Source: Thermotoga profunda AZM34c06 (GTDB lineage Bacteria > Thermotogota > Thermotogae > Thermotogales > DSM-5069). Taken from it: a DNA stretch of 64,000 bases. A program made the translations under genes and the position numbers. The notes beneath the pieces were generated by a model. It was not told the origin of the DNA. It saw only the letters and a program-made list of their open reading frames with translations, and made no database searches. Location of the stretch: NCBI RefSeq assembly GCF_000828675.1, contig NZ_AP014510.1:248001-312000 (forward strand), written 5' to 3'. This document shows positions 8,552 to 15,498 of this stretch, piece by piece (within the stretch, counting starts at the first letter, position 1; each line of letters begins with the position of its first letter).

Positions 8552-8892
8552 GCAGAATCACCGCCCAGTAATATTTCAGCATACCTTTTTAGCCATTTTA
8601 TGCAATCTAACGCTGCTATTTGGATTTGTAGATATTTTTGGTTATAGATATCTCCATTTTTAACCTTTTCGGAAAGTTGACTCACACCGGTTTTGATTTC
8701 TATTAACTGATCAAGGTGTTCAACAACTTCTTTTGGTCCCTTTTTGATAGTAAATAGTATTGCCCCGGCAAGACCATTTTGTATTACAAGACTTCCGAGT
8801 CCTTTAATAGTTCGAAGATATTCTTCCTTAATATCTTGATTTTCACGTATCGGAGCTACAAGTTCGGCAGCTTTCTTTGCAATTTCAATCAT
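8548..8892 (-). CDS. cmr5: Cmr5, type III-B small subunit
   Basis: This 114-aa, all-helical protein begins MIEIAKKAAELVAPI and contains GLGSLVIQNGLAGAILF, the conserved centre of the Cmr5/Cas11 family. Cmr5 subunits line the belly of the Cmr complex and help position target RNA. Its ATG overlaps the cmr4 stop (ATGA), and its own end overlaps cmr6, so translation is coupled on both sides. Confidence 0.94.
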   Translation of the reverse strand: MIEIAKKAAELVAPIRENQDIKEEYLRTIKGLGSLVIQNGLAGAILFTIKKGPKEVVEHLDQLIEIKTGVSQLSEKVKNGDIYNQKYLQIQIAALDCIKWLKRYAEILLGGDSA

Positions 8893-9716
8893 AGGTTCAC
8901 CACCTTTAAATTCACTAAACCTTTGCCAAGCGTTTCCTTTCCACCTATTGAGATCACTCTATCTTTTAAGGCGTTTTCAAGTAAATTTAGTTCATTTCCG
9001 TCTGAATAAACTGTTTCCCTTGCTATGAAATACATGATCGTGTCTTGTGGTAAATATTCTTCGTACCAAAGTGCACCAGTTTCGACTATTCCTTTTTCAC
9101 GATCTATTCTTACTCTTGGTATAACATTTGTCATTGTTTCAACAATCTGTGAGAATATATTGTCATTGACTACTACGATGTCTTTCTTGAGTTTATTTTT
9201 TATGTAATCTATATCACTGGCTTGGATGCTGAGTTTTTCAGCAAAATCTAATAACCAATCGGACTTTTTAGCATTCAGTTTTATATCTTCAATCCAGACT
9301 GAGGATTGATTGTCTAATGTAACGGCTTCTGAGTCACTTATTTGTGTGCTTTCTACATGCTTAATCAAATCTTTTTTCTCAAAGTTTCTCAAAAACCTTA
9401 TGAGCACGAGTGGACACGTAACCCATATGAAGAGCCTTTCAGGATTTCTCACTGGAAAAAGGAGTATTTTAGCTTCAGAAAAGGCAACAGTACCAGGCTT
9501 TGTTTCTTCTCCATCTCCAGGTTCGCTGCCAAAGATTTTTTCTTTGTCAAGTTTATCGTTGTCTATATTCGCTCTCAGAGCACCTTTGATACCCTGAATG
9601 ATGGGAAACTTTGTCTTTCGTTCTCTTTGGATGGGAAGATCTAAAACACCAATATCCATACCTTTACCTGCGTGAAGCTCGGTTTCGGCATACATCAGAA
9701 ATACTTTACCCTCCAT
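8889..9716 (-). CDS. cmr4: Cmr4, type III-B backbone and target-RNA nuclease (Cas7)
   Basis: This 275-aa RAMP carries the Cmr4 catalytic loop. Asp26 lies in DIGVLDLPIQRE, the same position as the catalytic Asp known in Pyrococcus Cmr4. FPIIQGIKGALRAN follows as the usual RAMP helix. The C-terminal IGGKETLGKGLVNL is the glycine-rich loop. Several copies would form the filament that cuts bound target RNA at 6-nt intervals. A GGAGG lies 8 bases before the ATG at 9716. The gene overlaps cmr5 by 4 bases. Confidence 0.95.
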   Translation of the reverse strand: MEGKVFLMYAETELHAGKGMDIGVLDLPIQRERKTKFPIIQGIKGALRANIDNDKLDKEKIFGSEPGDGEETKPGTVAFSEAKILLFPVRNPERLFIWVTCPLVLIRFLRNFEKKDLIKHVESTQISDSEAVTLDNQSSVWIEDIKLNAKKSDWLLDFAEKLSIQASDIDYIKNKLKKDIVVVNDNIFSQIVETMTNVIPRVRIDREKGIVETGALWYEEYLPQDTIMYFIARETVYSDGNELNLLENALKDRVISIGGKETLGKGLVNLKVVNL

Positions 9717-9731
9717 TGTCTTTCCTCCTTT

Positions 9732-10793
9732 TCATTCAAATGGTTTGTATGGAATGTACACAAATCGTCCAAAACCGAATTGATTGTAAAGACTTTGATT
9801 TGTTATAACCTCGTCATTTTCAGGAACTTTATCAAGGTAATACACCGTCCCGGGACTTACAGCCTGATGCATTGGTTTTGGTTTTCCTGAAGTATAATCC
9901 CAACCAGATATTGCCATTTTCTTATTAGCTGCTACAGCTTTAATTCGTATCTCACCAAATTTAGCTTCTTTTGGAGTAATGCCATTTTCATATATTGCTG
10001 GAGTTATGAGTTCTATTGCAACATTTTCGCTTTGTATTTTTTGAAAGACGTTGTATGGAAATGATTCAATCTTTACATTGCACCACCTTTGTTTTGAACC
10101 AAGAAAGACGAAATCTATCTTGGAAAGTTCTTCAACAGTTTCCCTACTATCCGTGAGCATGAAAAATCCACCATTTTTGAATCTGTAAATTGTCATCGTA
10201 TAAATCATACCTTCCTTTGATTTCTTATATGATTTCTCAAGGGCAATACCCAATCTGGACTCGATTTCGAAGTTTTCGGGATTGGACAAAACGAATTCTT
10301 TTTCTGACTGAAGATTCACCAATTCCTGTAATTCAATATAATTTTCCCCGATTTCTTGAACGTTATCATACTCGGGTATCCAGGCTAATCCCAATTGCAA
10401 ATCTTCAAATTTTATTTCTGTGTCAAAATACTGCATGATCTTATACTCTGTCTTATTTGAATCGTGCTCGTAAATATAAATATTTTTAGGTGCAGGAAAA
10501 TAATGTTTCTTAATTCCGTTTTCTTCCGAATACAAAAATGGCCCGTAGAGTTTTATCAATCCTGGGTTATTCTCATCGCCTATTTTTTCTAAAAGTTCTT
10601 GTGAAAGTTCAGGTTTTTTATGATAAAACAATTTCACATTATATTTTTTCAACAATGCCGTTCTGATAGCTCCATAAAAAGGGAAAGGTGAAGGAAAAAC
10701 CGATTTTACTGAATCTCCTGGGTTGAATCTGCGATTTTCTCTGAAGGCTAACCAATCTTCTGGTTGAAAGTATACAGCGTATAATTCATTCAT
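9732..10793 (-). CDS. cmr3: Cmr3, type III-B Cas5-like subunit
   Basis: This 353-aa protein starts with YFQPEDWLAFRENRRFNPGD and continues with FPSPFPFYGAIRTALLKKY, the two landmarks of Cmr3. It ends with a glycine-rich region (NQFGFGRFVYIP). Cmr3 binds the 5' repeat tag of the crRNA next to Cmr2. The ATG overlaps the cmr2 stop (ATGA), with GAGG upstream. About 15 bases separate it from cmr4. Confidence 0.94.
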   Translation of the reverse strand: MNELYAVYFQPEDWLAFRENRRFNPGDSVKSVFPSPFPFYGAIRTALLKKYNVKLFYHKKPELSQELLEKIGDENNPGLIKLYGPFLYSEENGIKKHYFPAPKNIYIYEHDSNKTEYKIMQYFDTEIKFEDLQLGLAWIPEYDNVQEIGENYIELQELVNLQSEKEFVLSNPENFEIESRLGIALEKSYKKSKEGMIYTMTIYRFKNGGFFMLTDSRETVEELSKIDFVFLGSKQRWCNVKIESFPYNVFQKIQSENVAIELITPAIYENGITPKEAKFGEIRIKAVAANKKMAISGWDYTSGKPKPMHQAVSPGTVYYLDKVPENDEVITNQSLYNQFGFGRFVYIPYKPFE

Positions 10794-13123
10794 ATTCTTT
10801 CACCTCTCTTTGTGAATCGAACAATTTGTAATAGATCAATGGCTTTCTTTAAGCGACTAATTTCTCCACAAGATACAGTGAACATGAATTTCTTCATTGT
10901 TAGCGCAAGATTTTTGAATTCATCAGACTTTTTGTTTTTCGCATCTGATCTTTTTATAACGTAATCAATCAGGGCGTAGAGATCTTTATCTTGCAGTACG
11001 CTGAGATCTTCCGGATGAAATTTATAAAGGCTCCTATGAGATAACTTCACTTTTTCTGATTTTTCAAATATTTCAAGTGCCTTTGATATTACATCCATAT
11101 TGTCAATATCCCATTTTGAGCCATTTCTTTCAGCCTGTCCCGAACGGCGCACAACAAATATTCCAAAGGCATTTCTCCCAATCTCTTCTTTTGCGCATTT
11201 TTCAGCATTTCTTGCAAGTTGTATGCCGACTCTCAATGGACTCTTGCAGTGAATCACGGCTATACCAGCACTCATTGATGCATTTTCACCCATCATAGTT
11301 GTGTAAGGTTTACCGTTCACAAAAAGCATCTGGTCTCTGAATTCATATGTTGTGTCTTCTATTTGCAATTTCTCATGTCCAATTCCAATGTACATCTTTC
11401 GAAGTTTATTGGCACACTCCAAGACTTTATCTGCCGGGAGCATCGCAAGGATATCATCTCCACCGGCGTATATGAGCATTCCCTTGTATTCTTCCTCAAC
11501 GACATGCCTGACAAAACACGAAAAAACCCCCAGAGTTCTTGAAATGGCTTTGTGGTAGGATGGAGTGACAAATTTGTATTCTTGGGGATTTATCCCAATC
11601 TCAGCTAAGCGATCCTTCACCTTGGGATGAAGGATTTTTTCAGCAGATGGTGCATTGTCTCCAGAAACCCATTTGCCCATATTATCTCCATCCATCATGA
11701 GTATTGCAATGTATTTGTTTCTGTCGAAGTTTTCATTTTGCTTTGCGATTTCTTCAGTTGACTCGTACCTGATGCCTTCTATTTCCAAAACCTTTTTCAG
11801 AACTCTTTTAGTAGCATTCAAAGTTCCTAAAAGGTCTATATTTTCTCCATCTGGTTGCTTATCAACTACTTTCACACAGGCTCTCACATAATCGCCAAAA
11901 TCATCTGCATTTCTTTGTCCATCAAGTTGAGCATCGCTTGAATAACCTTTGAAATATCTGACGATTTTTATGGCATTCATCTTTGAAATGAGTGTTTTGT
12001 AAATGTACCTGTAGAAAGTTCCAGTATTGGGTGGATAACCACCTTTTTCTTGGATTTCATTGATCAAATTTTTGTATGATTTAAAATCAGGACTTTTTGA
12101 GATATGTATCAGAGCTTTTTCCAATACACTTGGATCATCCGCCAAGATCACTTGAGTGGCATTTATAACTGGAAAGAGATCGATTTGTTTTTTGAATTCT
12201 TTTTCGTTTAATTGATTTTGATCAAATTCTCTCAAGGCGCTTTCAGCAATTTCTCTCCATTTCTGTTGGATCTTGTTCTTGCAGTCTTTTATAATTTCGT
12301 TAGATCTATTCGATGGCAAAATGGCAAGTACAACATTTGGCAACGATGCGATTTTTTCATCCATTTCAGGAATCTGATTTTGATTTAAAAACCTTACACC
12401 TTTTTGTTCAAGGGTTTTATGAACAAATCTATTTCCTCTCAGATATGGATATATTACCGAATCAAAACCGACGGTCAAACCTATGCACTCGATGGCTTGA
12501 TAGATAAGATAGGACAGTAAATAGCTACCAGCCCACAGATCGATAGTCTTTCTTGCCTGAGAGATTATCTCCTGAACAGGTCCGATAGAGATCATTACTA
12601 ATGAAGCGTTTACCTGTCCAGCCTCAATGCATGACCTTATCGCAGCAGTTGAATCTACATGGTCGATTATGGAATGATTTGGGATTCGTGTATCGGCAGG
12701 TAGAAATTGTGAAATATCAACGATATTTGGAAGTTCCCACCAGAGAGCGTGATAAAATTTATCATCGTCCGAGTTTTGACTTCGTAGTTTTTCGATATCG
12801 TTTTTGAGCTTTTCTACATATTTTTGTTGATCTATGGAAGAATAATCTATTTTAAGCTCGCTTGCAGAAAGTGGATGAATAAAGTAATTCAATTCACTAA
12901 AGTTAACCCTGATCTGTTCACCGAAACGCTCAAATGGAATTGGAAATCTATCAAAAGCGCTGGCAATTTTATCTTCTTCACCACCTCCTTTAGTTATTTC
13001 TATGCCAATACTTTTGCAGATTTCCTCAACCAGATCTTCATGTGTTTGTATATCAAAGGCTTTTGTTAAAGGATCATGTAACAATGCCGATGCCTTTTTC
13101 TGCCAAAAAGTCATCTGTGTCAA
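10790..13123 (-). CDS. cmr2: Cmr2/Cas10, cyclic-oligoadenylate synthase of the Cmr complex
   Basis: This 777-aa protein has an N-terminal degenerate HD region (LLHDPLTKAF, residues 14-23) and the first palm with RKTIDLWAGSYLLS (191-204). The second palm carries intact GGDD at 554-557 (IYAGGDDILAML), preceded by MMDGDNMGKW. GGDD makes cyclic oligoadenylates when target RNA is bound. I see no pair of CxxC motifs where many Cas10 proteins have a zinc ribbon. The TTG at 13123 overlaps the cmr1 TGA and has GGGGG 9 bases upstream, so it is preferred over an ATG three codons later. The messenger could serve the CARF proteins of the other type III locus. Confidence 0.95.
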   Translation of the reverse strand: MTQMTFWQKKASALLHDPLTKAFDIQTHEDLVEEICKSIGIEITKGGGEEDKIASAFDRFPIPFERFGEQIRVNFSELNYFIHPLSASELKIDYSSIDQQKYVEKLKNDIEKLRSQNSDDDKFYHALWWELPNIVDISQFLPADTRIPNHSIIDHVDSTAAIRSCIEAGQVNASLVMISIGPVQEIISQARKTIDLWAGSYLLSYLIYQAIECIGLTVGFDSVIYPYLRGNRFVHKTLEQKGVRFLNQNQIPEMDEKIASLPNVVLAILPSNRSNEIIKDCKNKIQQKWREIAESALREFDQNQLNEKEFKKQIDLFPVINATQVILADDPSVLEKALIHISKSPDFKSYKNLINEIQEKGGYPPNTGTFYRYIYKTLISKMNAIKIVRYFKGYSSDAQLDGQRNADDFGDYVRACVKVVDKQPDGENIDLLGTLNATKRVLKKVLEIEGIRYESTEEIAKQNENFDRNKYIAILMMDGDNMGKWVSGDNAPSAEKILHPKVKDRLAEIGINPQEYKFVTPSYHKAISRTLGVFSCFVRHVVEEEYKGMLIYAGGDDILAMLPADKVLECANKLRKMYIGIGHEKLQIEDTTYEFRDQMLFVNGKPYTTMMGENASMSAGIAVIHCKSPLRVGIQLARNAEKCAKEEIGRNAFGIFVVRRSGQAERNGSKWDIDNMDVISKALEIFEKSEKVKLSHRSLYKFHPEDLSVLQDKDLYALIDYVIKRSDAKNKKSDEFKNLALTMKKFMFTVSCGEISRLKKAIDLLQIVRFTKRGERI

Positions 13124-14451
13124 TGGCTTCTACCCCCTTTGTTAATGCTTTTTTCGATCTTTCCACTCAATTGATCAAAAGTAGTTGTGAGCTTTGCATT
13201 AAAATCACTTGAAATATCATAGATGAGTTCTTCATCATTGGTGATCTTACTTTTGAGCAAAAGTCCATAAGCCGCGTATTCTTTGCCAGATTTGTTTATG
13301 ATTATTCTGAGTGGAGAAGGTTTTCTACCCCTGTTTTTAATTTCTCCGGGAACTTTTGGATAAAATGTTATTTTATTTATTTTATTAGATTCTAATCTTT
13401 GATACTGCAAAGGCATGCCGAGTATAGCAGGAGAGATTTCAACTTGTTTTAAGCGTCCTTCAAGGCATTCAATTAGATTTTTAACGACGTCAAATTTCGG
13501 AGTTTTTTCTTGATTGAGTTTCCTAAGATCAAATTTGAGCTGTCTGTACCAGCCTTTACTACTTCTACTCACATAATAAAGTTTTGACATAATATCATGC
13601 CATTGTGTGCCTGTTGCTATGGGACCAAAGAATTTAAATGCATCGTCTGTTAAATTGGGAAAGTCAGAAACATCAATTTTACCAAACTCAATCAATTTAT
13701 TTTTGTCATACTCTTTTATATAATCAGTCAAAGCCTCTTCTACTTGCGAGATTAATTTTTCTATTTCAAATAAGTTAGTGTATTTTTCTCTGTGAAAATC
13801 TTTGTCATTTATTATTTCAAACTGTCCAAAACCTTTTGTCGTTTTTGCGCCAAAGCCTGATAATACAGAGACTATTTTTAAAAGAGAATAGATAACATTC
13901 CAGGTGAGTTCATCTTTCACAAAAAATTTCAGCTCGAAAGTGCTTTCTGGTTTTAAACAGCTACAGACAAAATTATCTTTAGGATTTGACTTTGAAGTAT
14001 AATATGTTCCATAAAGTGGATATGAAAGTTTTTTTAATACCAAATCCGGCTCGGATTTTTCTTTTTTGTTGTCAAGTCTTATGCTGTCAATGGGAGCTGT
14101 ATCTCCTTGATCGTATTTAACAATTAAGCCAAAAGGAGCCTTTTCATTTTGAGATCCAAAGATCATTGATTCCAGAAATTTGAGACCTTTGTATTTTTCC
14201 TTTTCATAGAGTTTTTCAAGTTTCTTTCGCTCATCTTTATCCGCAATATTATGAAAGTTCAATGTATAAATATCAATTACCCTTGGCGCTATCGCACGAA
14301 ACCAAAAATGAAGAACACCCTTGATGCTTTGTGGCCTAAGCTCGAAGTGATAAATTTTGTAACTTGGAGATCCGTTAACAGAAAAATTCAAACTTTTTGA
14401 GATAATTGGTGTAATCACTTTGCATTCAACAGGTTTGTTTATCACATTCAT
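13120..14451 (-). CDS. cmr1: Cmr1, type III-B Cas7-like subunit
   Basis: This 443-aa tandem RAMP has the Cmr1 hallmark FELRPQSIKGVLHFWFRAIA near residue 36-55 and KTTKGFGQFEI as an internal glycine-rich loop. The second RAMP half includes LGMPLQYQ and RKPSPLRIII. Cmr1 sits next to Cmr6 at the 3' end of crRNA. The start is set at the ATG at 14451 because GGGGG lies 6 bases upstream. Frames extending to 14493 would overlap DUF1232 copy 2 and lack a site. It is the first gene of the cmr operon. Confidence 0.94.
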   Translation of the reverse strand: MNVINKPVECKVITPIISKSLNFSVNGSPSYKIYHFELRPQSIKGVLHFWFRAIAPRVIDIYTLNFHNIADKDERKKLEKLYEKEKYKGLKFLESMIFGSQNEKAPFGLIVKYDQGDTAPIDSIRLDNKKEKSEPDLVLKKLSYPLYGTYYTSKSNPKDNFVCSCLKPESTFELKFFVKDELTWNVIYSLLKIVSVLSGFGAKTTKGFGQFEIINDKDFHREKYTNLFEIEKLISQVEEALTDYIKEYDKNKLIEFGKIDVSDFPNLTDDAFKFFGPIATGTQWHDIMSKLYYVSRSSKGWYRQLKFDLRKLNQEKTPKFDVVKNLIECLEGRLKQVEISPAILGMPLQYQRLESNKINKITFYPKVPGEIKNRGRKPSPLRIIINKSGKEYAAYGLLLKSKITNDEELIYDISSDFNAKLTTTFDQLSGKIEKSINKGGRSH

Positions 14452-14489
14452 CAAAATCCCCCTTTTCCCTTTTTTAATCACCTCATGAA

Positions 14490-14780
14490 TCAATTTGTTG
14501 AAGATTGATTATCTCTAACCTTAGTGAATGGTTTGATAGTGTTCAATACAGAGGTAACCATTAGCATATCATCTAAGAAGCCGGTTACAGGTAAGAAATC
14601 TGGTATGCTATCTAATGGAGATAGTACATACGTACACGCTGATATCAACAACAACAATGCCCATACAGGCAGTGTAACTTGCTTTGTCATGACTTGTTTT
14701 ATGAATTGCATAAACTGTTTCATACCGGCTGCACGCTTTTCTTTAGCATATCTGAGTGTTTCTTCCAGTAAATCCCCCAT
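14490..14780 (-). CDS. DUF1232 small membrane protein, copy 2
   Basis: This 96-aa protein shares the DUF1232 core LSPLDSIPDFLPVTGFLDD and a preceding hydrophobic stretch with copy 1 at 4818-5114. The first residues (MGDLLEETLRYAKEKRAAGM) align in length with copy 1 when the ATG at 14780 is used. TTG and GTG codons further out are possible. It lies about 40 bases upstream of cmr1 and is probably transcribed with it. Similar DNA over the whole gene shows the two copies arose by duplication. The family function is not known to me. Confidence 0.8.
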   Translation of the reverse strand: MGDLLEETLRYAKEKRAAGMKQFMQFIKQVMTKQVTLPVWALLLLISACTYVLSPLDSIPDFLPVTGFLDDMLMVTSVLNTIKPFTKVRDNQSSTN

Positions 14781-14960
14781 TAAAAAAACCACATCCAAAA
14801 TTCATTGTTAGGATTTCCTGTGATAGAAAACTCGCGTTTGCTGGTTTAAATCGTTCCAATAATATTGATCCAGTTACTTGAGATTTCCTGACAGTTCCAA
14901 AAAAATTAATTTCGTTCTTTGTAGGTAATCAAAACAAATACACCAAATAAAAATATGCCC

Positions 14961-15371
14961 TTATGGATTATATGGAACAGGTACAGGAGAAATTATTCCA
15001 GTGATATACTTTGTACCAAAATTGTAGTTCTTAAGCGTAATTGCCGAAATATAAAGTTGTTGAACTTCTTTATCTCCGATACTTACAAATGTGTAATCAA
15101 CTCGTGTTTCTCCTGGACCCACATTCAAACCGTTTGTCCAGTCACTAATAGTTGTGTTATCAGAACATTTGCCTTTGAAATCAATTTCGTAGTAGTCGAT
15201 TTCTGTATTTCCGACATTTGTTAATGTATAATCAACCTTTAGCGAGCCTATGATCGTTAATTCAACTTTCGTAATTCTAACTACGGCGTCAATACGAAAG
15301 AACAAATTTGTACAACCTGATAGCAGAATAACCGTTAAAACAATCAAAATAAGTAAAATAAGTCTTTTCAT
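14961..15371 (-). CDS. Small lipoprotein with a beta-sandwich-like domain
   Basis: This 136-aa protein has a lipoprotein signal: MKRLILLILIVLTVILLSGC, with the lipobox LSGC and Cys20 as the lipidated residue. The mature part is beta-rich (LKVDYTLTNVGNTEIDYYEI and VGPGETRVDYTFVSIG), like small adhesin or FxLYD-type domains that contain a TNVGN turn. GGAGG stands upstream of the ATG at 15371. It lies between the array trailer and DUF1232 copy 2. No functional link to CRISPR is evident. Confidence 0.65.
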   Translation of the reverse strand: MKRLILLILIVLTVILLSGCTNLFFRIDAVVRITKVELTIIGSLKVDYTLTNVGNTEIDYYEIDFKGKCSDNTTISDWTNGLNVGPGETRVDYTFVSIGDKEVQQLYISAITLKNYNFGTKYITGIISPVPVPYNP

Positions 15372-15498
15372 AACCACCACCTCCTAATTATTCCCAAAAA
15401 TTTTTCCAATATAGAAAAAATGTACACCTCACATAAGAACAAAGGGAAAGAAAGTCCGCAAACCGAACAGTAACTCGCACCCAAACCCATCAGAGTTA

